From the NCBI GenBank assembly GCA_036501365.1, contig DASYAL010000060.1, forward strand, positions 62,001 through 126,000: a DNA stretch of 64,000 nucleotides. Reading direction: 5' to 3'. The position numbers were made by a program, and so were the translations under genes. This document shows positions 1 to 8,545 of this stretch, piece by piece. The DNA comes from CAIKMD01 sp036501365 (GTDB lineage Bacteria > Pseudomonadota > Alphaproteobacteria > ATCC43930 > CGMCC-115725). Positions within the stretch are counted from its first letter, which is position 1; the number at the start of each line of letters is the position of its first letter. The notes beneath the pieces were generated by a model. The model was given only the letters and a program-made list of their open reading frames with translations. It did no database searches and had not been told where the DNA came from.

Positions 1-771
1 GTTGCCGATCACGAATGTCACCGCCATGGTCTCGCCCAGCGCGCGACCGAGGCCAAGCATGACGCCGCCAACGACGCCGATGCGTGTATAAGGCAGCACG
101 ATCTCGCGGACGACTTCGGCGGTGGTAAGGCCGATGCCATAAGCGCTTTCGCGCAGCATCGGCGGCACCGTCAAGAAGACGTCGCGGGTCACGGCGGCGA
201 TGAAGGGCAGCACCATGACGGCGAGGATGAAGCCCGCGGTCAAAACGCCGAGGCCGAGCGGCGGCCCGCTGAAGAGAACGCCGATCAGCGGGATGTCGCC
301 GATGGTTCCCTTGAGGAAAGGCTGCACGGTCAGTTGCAGGAACGGTGCGAGGACGAACAATCCCCAGATGCCGTAGATGATGCTCGGGATCGCCGCCAAC
401 AGCTCGATCAGGATGCCGATCGGGCGGCGCAGCATCGGCGGGCAGAGCTCGGTCAGGAACATCGCGACGCCGAGCGCGAGCGGCACGCCGATCAGCATCG
501 CGATCAGCGACGTGATAAGAGTGCCGTAGATCGCCGGCGCGCCGCCGAAAATCTGCTTCACCGGGTTCCAGGTCTCGCTCCAGAGGAAGCTGATGCCGAA
601 GGCACGGAAGGCCGGCATGCCGCCGATCAGCAACGCCACCATGACGGCGCCGAGAAGCAGCAGGACGGCGAAGGCGAAGAGCCGCGTGGTGCTGCGAAAG
701 AGGAAATCCGCGAAACGCTGACGGCGCGGATTCAACCCAGAGGTTGTGGTGTTAATGACCGCATCTACCAT
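1..771 (-). CDS. pstC: Phosphate ABC transporter permease PstC (N-terminal part)
   Basis: Inner-membrane permease of the high-affinity phosphate importer PstSCAB. The first 257 codons are present and the gene runs off the left edge. The N-terminus (MVDAVINTTT...) is followed by a strong membrane segment at about residues 30-50, then the permease core. Near the window edge the cytoplasmic EAA-type loop GLGRALGETMAV is typical of PstC and contacts PstB. It is transcribed from the phoR side with a 175-bp gap that holds a candidate Pho-box array, so regulation by PhoB is likely. No strong ribosome binding site is visible. The start was chosen as the first ATG in front of the hydrophobic segment. 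pstA, pstB and phoU are expected beyond the edge. Confidence 0.9.
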   Translation of the reverse strand, partial: MVDAVINTTTSGLNPRRQRFADFLFRSTTRLFAFAVLLLLGAVMVALLIGGMPAFRAFGISFLWSETWNPVKQIFGGAPAIYGTLITSLIAMLIGVPLALGVAMFLTELCPPMLRRPIGILIELLAAIPSIIYGIWGLFVLAPFLQLTVQPFLKGTIGDIPLIGVLFSGPPLGLGVLTAGFILAVMVLPFIAAVTRDVFLTVPPMLRESAYGIGLTTAEVVREIVLPYTRIGVVGGVMLGLGRALGETMAVTFVIGN

Positions 772-864
772 GACTGGTGGTCCAGCCCGGCAAGTTCGAA
801 CGGCATGGAATGCCTCACCTCGTTATGCCGGGCCGTCTTGTCGAGCAACAACTACCCGCCCGGC

Positions 865-904
865 GTTACGGTTTTATGACACGTGCTTGCCTGGCGGATG
901 ACGG
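865..904 (-). promoter_or_regulatory. Candidate Pho-box array upstream of pstC
   Basis: Four 7-bp half-sites resembling the PhoB direct repeat CTGTCAT lie at exact 11-bp steps on the minus strand. They start at 904 (CCGTCAT), 893 (CAGGCAA), 882 (GTGTCAT) and 871 (CCGTAAC), with an AAAA spacer between the last two. The 18-bp unit 865-882 is the best match (10 of 14 half-site positions). It lies about 95 bp upstream of the pstC start. PhoB control of pst genes is established for the family; this site is read by eye. Confidence 0.5.
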
Positions 905-946
905 TCCTGCTGGATATCGGCGGCCTTTGCGGGCACGCAAGGGCGG

Positions 947-2338
947 TCAGGGCTGTGCGATTGCGACCGGCAGATGAACGGTGAAGACCGAGCCCTGGCC
1001 AAGCTCGCTGTCGATGTCGAGCGCGCCGCGATGGTGGCTGACGATATGCTTGACGATGGCAAGGCCGAGGCCGGTGCCGCCGAGCTCGCGCGAGCGCGCC
1101 GGATCGACGCGATAGAAGCGCTCGGTCAGGCGCGGCAGGAAATCGCGCGATATGCCGGGCCCATGGTCGCGAATGGCGACCGCCACCGCGGCGTTGCGCT
1201 GGCCGGCCCGGCCCGCCGGCAATAGGCGCCCGGAAATAAAGCCCGAAACCTCGATCGCGGTGCCGGCAGCGCCATATTTGATCGCATTGTCGAAGAGGTT
1301 CTGGAACACCTGCGTCAGCTCGTCGGCATCGCCGAGGACCGGCGCCAGGTCGGGCGGCAGCTTGAATGCGAATTCCATCTGCCGCGCGGCGGCGCGTTGC
1401 TCGAGCGTATCGGCGACCGCGTGCAGCACGTTGGCGAGATCGACGGCGCCGGTCGGTGCGCGGTGCTCGTTCATCTCGATGCGCGACAGCGACAAGAGAT
1501 CGTCGACCAGCCGGCTCATGCGGCCGGCCTGCTCGGCCATGATCGCGAGAAAGCGTTCGCGCGCAGCGGTGTCCTCGCGCGCCGGGCCGCGCAAGGTCTC
1601 GATGAAGCCGACCAGCGAGGCGAGCGGCGTCCTGAGCTCGTGGCTCGCATTGGCGACGAAATCTGCGCGCAGCCGCTCGCTGCGCTTCAGGTCGGTGAGA
1701 TCGTGCAGCATCAGCACCGCGGCGGCGCCTTGCGCGGTCGGCGGCGACAGCGGCGCGAGCCGCGCCGAGAGATGGCGCTCGATCGGACTCGCGATCTCGA
1801 ATTCGACCGTGCGCAGGCCCTCGCCGCGCAGCACCGCGTCGGTTGCCGCCAGCACGGCCGGGTGGCGCAACGCGCCGGCGAGGTCGCGGTCGACCAGCCG
1901 GTCGCCAAGGAGTTGCACCGCAGCGTCGTTGGCGCTGACGATGCGGCGGCCGGAATCGAGCAGCAGCAGCGGCTCCGGCAAGGCGGTCTCGACGGCGCGC
2001 AAAGAGGATAGCTCCGAGGCGCGCTGGACAAGCGTCGCGCGCATGCCGCGCGCCCAGCGCGCGAGCGCGAGCCACAATTCGCGCGCCAGCGGGCTCAAGG
2101 TCTCGACTTGGGGCGTCGCCGCCTCGTTCTCGCTCATGCTGCGGATCGCCGCCTGGATCGCGAGCAAGCCGCCGAACAGCGGGCGGAATGTCAACACCAC
2201 ACCGGCATAACCGAGGATCGCCGCGATCCAGGCCGGCGTCGCGTCGATCTCGCCGAGCTGCTCCAGGACGAAGAGGACCAACAGGAAGGGCGACGCTAGA
2301 AATGCCGAGCCCAGCAGCAGGCGCGGCAACCCGCTCAT
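947..2338 (-). CDS. phoR: Phosphate-regulon sensor histidine kinase PhoR
   Basis: Membrane histidine kinase that phosphorylates PhoB when phosphate is low; 463 aa. Two membrane segments (about residues 8-26 and 36-56) have almost no periplasmic loop, as in PhoR. A PAS-like region (about 115-215) follows. The H-box has the phospho-acceptor His233 in NASHELRTPL. The ATPase domain shows the N box around Asn351 (NLFDNAIKYG), DHGPGIS and GGTGLGLAIVKH. It lies directly upstream of pstC on the same strand, the usual alphaproteobacterial phoR-pst arrangement. The assignment as PhoR rather than another HisKA kinase rests on that neighbourhood and on the short-loop N-terminus. The start gives a clean hydrophobic N-terminus. 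Confidence 0.88.
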   Translation of the reverse strand: MSGLPRLLLGSAFLASPFLLVLFVLEQLGEIDATPAWIAAILGYAGVVLTFRPLFGGLLAIQAAIRSMSENEAATPQVETLSPLARELWLALARWARGMRATLVQRASELSSLRAVETALPEPLLLLDSGRRIVSANDAAVQLLGDRLVDRDLAGALRHPAVLAATDAVLRGEGLRTVEFEIASPIERHLSARLAPLSPPTAQGAAAVLMLHDLTDLKRSERLRADFVANASHELRTPLASLVGFIETLRGPAREDTAARERFLAIMAEQAGRMSRLVDDLLSLSRIEMNEHRAPTGAVDLANVLHAVADTLEQRAAARQMEFAFKLPPDLAPVLGDADELTQVFQNLFDNAIKYGAAGTAIEVSGFISGRLLPAGRAGQRNAAVAVAIRDHGPGISRDFLPRLTERFYRVDPARSRELGGTGLGLAIVKHIVSHHRGALDIDSELGQGSVFTVHLPVAIAQP

Positions 2339-2389
2339 CGCGGCGCTCGCTCCGCGATCGCTCGTGTCGCCGCCGTGGACGGTGCGATC

Positions 2390-2413
2390 ATTCCGGCCAT
2401 TCCCGGCCGGAAT
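2390..2413. terminator. Perfect 9-bp stem hairpin between ABC permease and phoR
   Basis: Arms 2390-2398 and 2405-2413 pair perfectly around a 6-nt loop, in the 93-bp gap downstream of the ABC permease and upstream of phoR. A TTTT tract follows on the plus strand only. For the minus-strand operon it would be a hairpin without a U-run, so terminator function for the importer operon is uncertain. Confidence 0.35.
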
Positions 2414-2431
2414 TTTATCGAGGTGCCGCGG

Positions 2432-3271
2432 CTAACGCCAGCGCAGGAAAATGCGCTCGAGCGCCGTCAGCGCCGCGCCGATGAACAGGCCGAGGATCGA
2501 GAGGATCACCACACCCGCCATCAGATCGTCGGATTGCATCAGATTGCCGGCCGTCAGCAGGAACGCGCCGATGCCGTATTGCGCGCCGATCATCTCGGCC
2601 GAGACGACGAGGATGAGCGCGATCGACACCGAGATGCGGAAGCCGGCGAGGATTCCGGGCAAGGCCGAGGGCAGGATGATCTTCCGGATGATCGATCCCA
2701 TCGGCATGTTGAAGCTCTGGCCCATGCGGATGAGGTTGCGCGGCGTGCCGTCGACGCCGGCGAGGCTGGCGATCACGGTCGGGAAGAACACGCCCGAGGC
2801 GATAGTCACGATCTTCGGCGTCTCGCCGATTCCCAGCCACAGAATCAGCAGCGGCAGCAACGCGATCTTCGGCACGGGATAAATCGCCGAGACCAGCGGC
2901 ATGCCGATGGCGCGGCCGGCGGAGGTCAGCCCCATCGCGAGGCCGATGATGACGCCGAGGCCCGAGCCGATCACCCAGCCGGAGCTGATGCGTACCAGCG
3001 AGATCGACAGGTGCCGCCACAGATCGCCGCTCACGGCGAGCTGCCATAGTGCTTCGATGATCGCGGCCGGCGAGGGCAGGAACACCGGGTCGATCCAGCC
3101 GAGCGAGATCGCGGCCTGCCAGATCGCGAGGATGCCGGCGAAGGCGATCCAGGAATAGAGCGGCTTCGGCACGTCGAGGAAGCCGCCGCCGCGGAAATCG
3201 ACCTCGCGCCGCGCCACGGTGGTCGGAACGGCCCCCGCCGCGGTCAGCCCGTTTGCTGTCAGCTCACTCAT
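2432..3271 (-). CDS. ABC transporter permease, SsuC/TauC/NrtB type
   Basis: Integral inner-membrane permease of an ABC importer, 279 aa, close to the usual 250-280 aa for SsuC/TauC/ThiX-type permeases. It has a soluble N-terminus of about 38 residues and then about six membrane segments. The region LIRMGQSFNM...IILPSALPGILAGFRISV matches the conserved EAA loop of the BPD_transp_1 family. The start overlaps the end of the ATPase gene by 8 bp, so the two are translationally coupled. Four related binding proteins lie upstream on the same strand. The substrate cannot be read from the sequence: nitrate, sulfonate, taurine, a pyrimidine precursor or an aromatic acid are all possible in this family. 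Confidence 0.88.
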   Translation of the reverse strand: MSELTANGLTAAGAVPTTVARREVDFRGGGFLDVPKPLYSWIAFAGILAIWQAAISLGWIDPVFLPSPAAIIEALWQLAVSGDLWRHLSISLVRISSGWVIGSGLGVIIGLAMGLTSAGRAIGMPLVSAIYPVPKIALLPLLILWLGIGETPKIVTIASGVFFPTVIASLAGVDGTPRNLIRMGQSFNMPMGSIIRKIILPSALPGILAGFRISVSIALILVVSAEMIGAQYGIGAFLLTAGNLMQSDDLMAGVVILSILGLFIGAALTALERIFLRWR

Positions 3272-4037
3272 GGATCACCTCTCGATCGGCCACCGAGGCC
3301 TCGTCGCGGATCAGGGACCATAGACGTTCGCCCAGCTCGCTCAACTGGCCGAGCGCCGCCTTGCTTTTGCGCTCGCGCTGGGGAATCGGGACATTCAGGA
3401 TTTCCTTGATCTTCCCGGGCCGCCGCGACAATACCACGACGCGGTCGGCAAGGCGCAGGGCTTCCTGGAAATTATGCGTGATGTAGATGCCGGCGATATG
3501 CTCGCGCAGGAGGAGATCGAGGAAGTCCTCCATCAGCAGGTCGCGGGTCTGGGCGTCGAGCGCCGACAGCGGCTCGTCCATCAGCAGCACAGCCGGCCGC
3601 ACCACCAGCGCTCGGGCGATGCCGACGCGTTGGCGCATGCCGCCCGAGAGCTGCTTCGGCAGGGCGTCGGCGAAATCGAGGAGCCCGGTGCGCTGCAGCG
3701 CATCGTCGACCCGGGCCTTCAACTCGCCGGACGCCAGCTTGTGATGCTCCAAGGGCAGGGCCACGTTCTTCGCGACCGAGCGCCAGGGCAAGAGGGCGAA
3801 ATCCTGGAAGATGAAGGTGAGCGGGTTGAGGCAATCGGCCGGCGGCTGGCCTTCGAGGAAGACGCCGCCGGCGCTCGCCTTGAGGATACCGCCGACGATG
3901 CTGAGGAGGGTGGACTTGCCGCAGCCCGAGGGACCGATGACGGCGACGATCTCGCCCTCGCGGACATGCATCTTGATGTCCTCGAGGACGAGCAGCTGGT
4001 CATAGGAATGACGCTTGACGTCGACGATCACATCCAT
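3264..4037 (-). CDS. ABC transporter ATP-binding protein, SsuB/TauB/NrtD type
   Basis: Cytoplasmic ATPase that powers the adjacent permease; 257 aa. Walker A GPSGCGKST is at residues 35-43, the Q-loop Gln at 78, the signature LSGGMRQR from 130 and Walker B VLLMDEP at 150-156, followed by the D-loop SALD. This start is the first in-frame ATG after an in-frame stop, and its ribosome binding site is weak. It shares 8 bp with the permease gene. A 321-bp non-coding gap separates it from the binding-protein genes upstream, so it may have its own promoter or depend on readthrough. The substrate is not predictable from the ATPase. Confidence 0.9.
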   Translation of the reverse strand: MDVIVDVKRHSYDQLLVLEDIKMHVREGEIVAVIGPSGCGKSTLLSIVGGILKASAGGVFLEGQPPADCLNPLTFIFQDFALLPWRSVAKNVALPLEHHKLASGELKARVDDALQRTGLLDFADALPKQLSGGMRQRVGIARALVVRPAVLLMDEPLSALDAQTRDLLMEDFLDLLLREHIAGIYITHNFQEALRLADRVVVLSRRPGKIKEILNVPIPQRERKSKAALGQLSELGERLWSLIRDEASVADREVIHE

Positions 4038-4358
4038 GACGGCGTCTTCGCTTCGGTTTCACTCATCGTTGCTGACGGTGCGGCGATACGCCGAAAGCCT
4101 CGCGCGCTCGGACGCGAGACAGCGCTTTCGCTTCACCGGGCCTCCCTTCTTTCCTCGCGCCGCGCCCAGGCCGGACGCAGCCTGTCCTTGGCCGGCCGCG
4201 CTAGCATAAACGGCGGCATGCGGCCGGTCCAATAGGCCAACCAATCAAGGCTTCTCGCTGGCCGGCGACCGCCGGAGATGGCGCACCGTGGCGGGGTGTC
4301 GGCGCATTCTCTGCCGCTGACCGCCGCCGCCCGCCGCCGCTGAGCAGACGCGCCCCCG
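4038..4358. other. 321-bp gap between binding-protein genes and ATPase
   Basis: No convincing gene. The segment is GC-rich with runs of CCG/GGC that could form hairpins (about 4318-4345) and a less GC-rich patch around 4225-4255. No promoter with both boxes was recognised. It separates four binding-protein genes from the ATPase/permease pair and could hold a processing or attenuation site that lowers expression of the membrane components. Confidence 0.4.
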
Positions 4359-5375
4359 TCATTTCGCCGGCACCATGATGGCGTCGCGCTTATCGATCAG
4401 CGCGTCGACATCGATCTTGCCTTTGACCATGCCCTGCGATGCGTACCAGTTGGCGAGCTCGACGAAGTCCTTCTCGACCAGCCGGCCTTGCGGGTCGAAG
4501 AATGGGATGCCGAGCTTGATCTGCGCGAGCGGCTGGTCGAGCGCTTTCGCGACGGTCTGCATCACCTCCTCGGCATGCGGCCCGTCGCGGCGCTTGTCGT
4601 TGCTGTCGGCGAAGGCGTCGTGGAAATATTTCATCGCCTGGCGATAGCCGATGAGATAGCGCTTCAACACGTCGGGCCGCTCGTTGATCATCTTCGTCGA
4701 GGTGAAGAACGCCTCGTTCTGCTGCGGCGGCAGCTCGTCGCCTTCCCAGCCCAAGAGCTTGGCGCCGCCTTTGTTGATGACCGCGTAGGCCGGCACCACG
4801 GTCTGCACCGCGAAATCGGTCTGGCCGCCGGTCAATGCCGTGCCGACATTGGAGTTAGATTGCAGCGCCAGGATCTGGATGGTGTTGTAGTCGACGCCAT
4901 AGGTCTTGGCGGCGAGGGCGATGCCGTATTGCAGCGGCGAGCCGGTTTGCGTGATCCCGCCTTTCTTGCCGCCGATATCCTTCAGCGAATGCAGCCCCGC
5001 CGCATAGGCCTGGTTCGAGACGACAAAGCCGATGCTCTGGAAGCCGGGATGCTCCCAGGTTCCCGAGCCGATAATCCGCAGCGCGCCCTGCGCCGCGAGG
5101 TTGAAGAACGCGGCGGTGAGGCCGGTCGCGCCGACATCGCAATCGCCGGAAGCGACCGCGACCGCGATCGGCTGCGCGGAATCGAAGTAGACGATATCGA
5201 CGTCGAGGCCTTGCGCGGCGAAGAAGCCCTTTTCTTTGGCGAGGATATTGGGGCTTCCGCCCATCGAGCGGACGACGCCGGCTTTCACCTTGTCCATCGC
5301 AACGCCCGGTGTCGCCGTCGCGAGCGCGACGCTCGATCCGAGAACGAGCGCGGTCAGCGCGCGGATCATTTTCAT
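4359..5375 (-). CDS. ABC transporter substrate-binding protein, NMT1/SsuA-like (copy 1)
   Basis: Periplasmic binding protein for the downstream permease/ATPase, 338 aa. A signal peptide (MKMIRALTALVLGSSVALA...) ends near residue 26. The body begins KVKAGVVRSMGGSPN and contains the lobe-1 signature AVAVASGDCDVGATGL shared by all four copies. The start at 5375 is set by a good site (GGGAGAA) 7 nt upstream; an in-frame upstream extension lacks any signal-peptide character. It is the last of four tandem paralogues on the minus strand and the most diverged of them. It lies just in front of the ATPase gene, so it is the likeliest cognate partner. The ligand is unknown. Confidence 0.85.
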   Translation of the reverse strand: MKMIRALTALVLGSSVALATATPGVAMDKVKAGVVRSMGGSPNILAKEKGFFAAQGLDVDIVYFDSAQPIAVAVASGDCDVGATGLTAAFFNLAAQGALRIIGSGTWEHPGFQSIGFVVSNQAYAAGLHSLKDIGGKKGGITQTGSPLQYGIALAAKTYGVDYNTIQILALQSNSNVGTALTGGQTDFAVQTVVPAYAVINKGGAKLLGWEGDELPPQQNEAFFTSTKMINERPDVLKRYLIGYRQAMKYFHDAFADSNDKRRDGPHAEEVMQTVAKALDQPLAQIKLGIPFFDPQGRLVEKDFVELANWYASQGMVKGKIDVDALIDKRDAIMVPAK

Positions 5376-5398
5376 GCTGGTTCTCCCTGCTCTTCGGT

Positions 5399-6385
5399 TT
5401 ATTTCAGCGGCACGACGTAGCGCTTGTCGATAATGTCCTCGGCGTTGAAATCGCTCTTCACCATGCCCTGCGCGCGGTACCACGCGATCTGGTGCAGCAC
5501 GTCGGGCACGTCGAGCCGCGCCTCGCGATCCATATAGCCGAGGCCCTGGTCGAGGATGTCGGGCGACTGGCCGGTGTATTTGGCGAGGATGGCGAGAATC
5601 TCGGGCGCGCTCGCCTGGTCCGCCCGCTTGCCGTCGGCGCCGGTGAAGGCGTCGTGATAGTCGCGCGTCGCCTTCCTCAAGGCGCGCAGGAAACGCTCGA
5701 CCGTGTCGTGCCGCTCATTCGCGGTCTTGGTCGCGGTGAAAGCGACGGCGAGCTGCCACGGCGCCTCGTCGCCGATGTAAGCAAGGAGCTTGGCGTCGCC
5801 CTTGTTGATCGCCGGCCGGACCCAGGGCGCGATCGTCACCACCGCGTCGGCGGAATTGCCGACCACCGCCGCGACCGCGTTGGGGTTGGTCTGCAGCGGC
5901 ATGAGGCGGATCGATTTGAGATCGAACCGGTATTTGTCGGCGAGCAGGCCGAGATCGTAATGAAAGGCCGAGCCGATCTGGGTGATCGCGACCGAATGGC
6001 CGGGCAGGTCCTTGACGCTCTTCAAGCCCACTTCGAAGGCCTTGTTCGAGGCGGCGACGGTGTTGGCGGGAAAGCCCGGAACCTCATGCGTCTGGCCGGC
6101 GATGATCCGGAGCGCGCCCTTGCCGGCGAGGCTGTAGAAGCCGCCGGTCAGCCCGGCGACGCCGAAATCGACTGCGCCCGAGGCGACCGCGACCGCGATC
6201 GGCTCGCCCGCCTCGAAGAACACGTAGTCCGGAGTGAGGCCTTCGGCGGCATAGTAGCCCTTGGCGTCGGCGATATAGAGTGGCCCGCCGACCGGCTTCT
6301 GCATGCCGATCTTGATCGTCTCCGCGGCGGCGCCATGCGCGGCGGCGGCGACCAGCGCCGCCAGCGCGACCAAAGCCAAGCGCAT
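5399..6385 (-). CDS. ABC transporter substrate-binding protein, NMT1/SsuA-like (copy 2)
   Basis: Periplasmic binding protein, 328 aa, with a signal peptide (MRLALVALAALVAAAAHGAAA) cleaved before ETIKIGM. It shares long stretches with copy 3, for example DGKRADQASAPEILAI and the C-terminal DVLHQIAWYRAQGM block, so the two arose by recent duplication. The start at 6385 follows a strong GGGAGGGA site; the long in-frame extension upstream is antisense to copy-3 coding sequence and is rejected. The gap to copy 1 is 23 bp, consistent with one operon. The ligand is unknown. Divergence among copies suggests either broader specificity or different ligands feeding one permease. Confidence 0.85.
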   Translation of the reverse strand: MRLALVALAALVAAAAHGAAAETIKIGMQKPVGGPLYIADAKGYYAAEGLTPDYVFFEAGEPIAVAVASGAVDFGVAGLTGGFYSLAGKGALRIIAGQTHEVPGFPANTVAASNKAFEVGLKSVKDLPGHSVAITQIGSAFHYDLGLLADKYRFDLKSIRLMPLQTNPNAVAAVVGNSADAVVTIAPWVRPAINKGDAKLLAYIGDEAPWQLAVAFTATKTANERHDTVERFLRALRKATRDYHDAFTGADGKRADQASAPEILAILAKYTGQSPDILDQGLGYMDREARLDVPDVLHQIAWYRAQGMVKSDFNAEDIIDKRYVVPLK

Positions 6386-6447
6386 CGGCCGGTCCCTCCC
6401 GTTATCGTTCTTCCTTGCCGCGGTTATCGCGGGCCGCTGGCGCCGGG

Positions 6448-7452
6448 TCAATGCGCGGCTTCCGTCGGCAAGGGCTCGATGTAGCGCCTGTCGATGATCG
6501 CATCGGCGTCGACATTGTCCTTGAGCAGCCCCTGCGACTTGAACCACGCGACCTGGTGCTCGATGTCCTTGACGTCGAGCCGCGCGTCGCGATCGACATA
6601 GCCGATCGCCGCGCGCAGCTGGTCCGGCGTCTGGCCGATATATTTCGCCATGATCGCCAGGATCTCGGGCGCGCTCGCCTGGTCTGCGCGCTTGCCGTCG
6701 GGGCCGGTGAAAGCGTCGTGATAATCGCGCGCCGCCTTGCGGAAAGCGCGCAGCCAGCGCTGCACCGTGTCGGGATGCTCGCTCGCCATTTTGGTCGAGG
6801 TGATGATGACGCCCAGTTGCCACGGCGTCTCGTCGCCGATGAAACCCAGCACCTTGGCGCCGCCGCGCTGCAGTAGCGGCGTGAAATAGGTGACGGGCGC
6901 GAGCCCGCCGTCGACCTGCCCGCCCGCCACCGCCGCGACCGAATTCGGATTGGATTGCGTCGGCACGACGCGGATGGTCTTGAGGTCGAGGGCGTATTTC
7001 TCGGCGATGAGGCCGAGGCTGTAATGCAGCGCCGAGCCGACCTGCGTCACCGCCATCGAGCGGTTGTCGAGGTCCTTGAGCGAGCGCATCCCGGCGTCGT
7101 AGGCGCGGTTCGATGCGACCACGACCTCGGACTGGAAGCCGGGCACTTCATGGATCGCGCCGGCGATGATCTTGAGCGCGCCTTGCCCGGCAAGGCTGTA
7201 GAAGCCGGCCGTCATGCCGGCCAAGGAGATATCGAGCGAGCCGGAAGCGACGGCGACCGCGACCGGCTCGGCGGCCTCGAAGGTCGTGAGCTCGACGTCG
7301 AGGCCTTCGGCGGCGTAATAGCCTTTTTCCTTGGCGATGAAGATCGGCGCCGCGGGCGCGGCTTTGAGATAGCCCGAGCGCACCGTCTCGGCCGAAGCGG
7401 GACGCCAGGTCAGCGCCAGCAGCGCGGCCGCCAGCAAGAATCGCGCGATCAT
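6448..7452 (-). CDS. ABC transporter substrate-binding protein, NMT1/SsuA-like (copy 3)
   Basis: Periplasmic binding protein, 334 aa. The signal peptide MIARFLLAAALLALTWRPASA is followed by ETVRSGYLKAAPAAPIF. Lobe-1 motif AVAVASGSLDISLAGMTAGFYSLAGQGALKI matches the other copies. The C-terminus has DRDARLDVKDIEHQVAWFKSQGL. Gaps are 62 bp to copy 2 and 9 bp from copy 4, so these genes look co-transcribed. No residue pattern lets me name the ligand. Of the four, copies 2 and 3 are clearly the closest pair. Confidence 0.85.
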   Translation of the reverse strand: MIARFLLAAALLALTWRPASAETVRSGYLKAAPAAPIFIAKEKGYYAAEGLDVELTTFEAAEPVAVAVASGSLDISLAGMTAGFYSLAGQGALKIIAGAIHEVPGFQSEVVVASNRAYDAGMRSLKDLDNRSMAVTQVGSALHYSLGLIAEKYALDLKTIRVVPTQSNPNSVAAVAGGQVDGGLAPVTYFTPLLQRGGAKVLGFIGDETPWQLGVIITSTKMASEHPDTVQRWLRAFRKAARDYHDAFTGPDGKRADQASAPEILAIMAKYIGQTPDQLRAAIGYVDRDARLDVKDIEHQVAWFKSQGLLKDNVDADAIIDRRYIEPLPTEAAH

Positions 7453-7461
7453 TCTTTCCCC

Positions 7462-8457
7462 CTATTGCGGCATCGGCACGACGAAGCGCCGGTCAATCAG
7501 CGTGTCGCCGTCGACCGCGTTCTTGAGGAAGCCGTGCTCGCGATACCAGGCGATCTGGTGGAGCACGTCTTTGACGTCCAAGCGCCCCTGCCCGTCGACA
7601 TAAGCGAGCGCCGGCGCGATTTGCTCGGGCGTCTGGCCGAGGTAGTCCGAAAGGATCGCCATGATCGCCGGCGCGTCCGGCCCGTCGTGCCGCGTGCCGT
7701 CGGGCGCGGTGAAGGCGTCGTGGTAGTTACGCTGGCCTTGATGCATCGCGGCGAGGAAGCGCTTCACCAGATCCGGCCGCGCATCGGCCAGCTTTGCCGA
7801 GGTGATGAGCGCGCCGAATTGCCATGGCGCGATGTCGCCCGCCCAGGCGAGCAGCTTCACCGCGCCGCGCGCCACCGCGGGCGAGGCGAAATTGCCGAGC
7901 GTCGCCGCGGCGTCGATCTGTCCGCCGCTCACCGCCGAGGCGACATTGGCGTTGGATTGCAGCGGCACGATGCGCAGCGAATCGAGCGCGATGCCGGATT
8001 TCGCGGCGACGAGGGCGACGCTGTAATGCAGCGACGAGCCGATCTGCGTCACGCCGATCGAATGGCCGGCGAGGTCCTTGAGCGAGTGCAGCCCGGCGTC
8101 ATAGGCCTTGAGCGAGGCGACGATCGCATTGGCGTGGAAGCCGGGATGCTCTTGCAGATGCCCCGAGATGATGCGCAGCTGTCGCGCCAGCGCATAGAGG
8201 CCGGCGGTCAGGCCGGTGATGCCGAAATCGATATCGCCCGAGGTTACCGCCACCGCGACCGGCTCGGCGGCGTCGAACGGCACGAGCTGCGCGTCGAGGC
8301 CCTGGGCGGTGAAATAGCCGCGCTTGATCGCGATCACCGCGACCGCGCTCGAGGAGGTCTTGAGGAGGCCGATCTTGACCGTCTCGGCGTGCGCGACCGG
8401 GGCAAGCACGGCAAGCAGCAAGGCGGCGGCGAGAACCCGGCAGGCGATGGCTCGCAA
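7462..8457 (-). CDS. ABC transporter substrate-binding protein, NMT1/SsuA-like (copy 4)
   Basis: First gene of the four-copy array, 331 aa. I start it at the TTG at 8457, because a strong GGAGG (8464-8468) sits 6 nt upstream and the product then begins with a normal signal peptide (LRAIACRVLAAALLLAVLAPVAHA). An adjacent TTG at 8460 is too close to that site. An ATG at 8505 would add 16 Arg-rich residues ahead of it. The body has AVAVTSGDIDFGITGL and ends GDTLIDRRFVVPMPQ. It is divergent from mutS with an 88-bp shared upstream region. The ligand is unknown. Confidence 0.82.
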   Translation of the reverse strand: MRAIACRVLAAALLLAVLAPVAHAETVKIGLLKTSSSAVAVIAIKRGYFTAQGLDAQLVPFDAAEPVAVAVTSGDIDFGITGLTAGLYALARQLRIISGHLQEHPGFHANAIVASLKAYDAGLHSLKDLAGHSIGVTQIGSSLHYSVALVAAKSGIALDSLRIVPLQSNANVASAVSGGQIDAAATLGNFASPAVARGAVKLLAWAGDIAPWQFGALITSAKLADARPDLVKRFLAAMHQGQRNYHDAFTAPDGTRHDGPDAPAIMAILSDYLGQTPEQIAPALAYVDGQGRLDVKDVLHQIAWYREHGFLKNAVDGDTLIDRRFVVPMPQ

Positions 8458-8545
8458 CAATGTCCTCCCTGGCTTTGTGCGCCGTCGGCGGCGGCTTGCG
8501 GCCACTCTAAAGGCGCGCCGGTTTTTCTGCTAGCTTCCAGAGCCC

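Noticed and set aside
4059..4244. 61-codon minus-strand ORF in the gap before the ATPase gene
   Set aside because: No ribosome binding site, Arg-rich composition, no recognisable motif.
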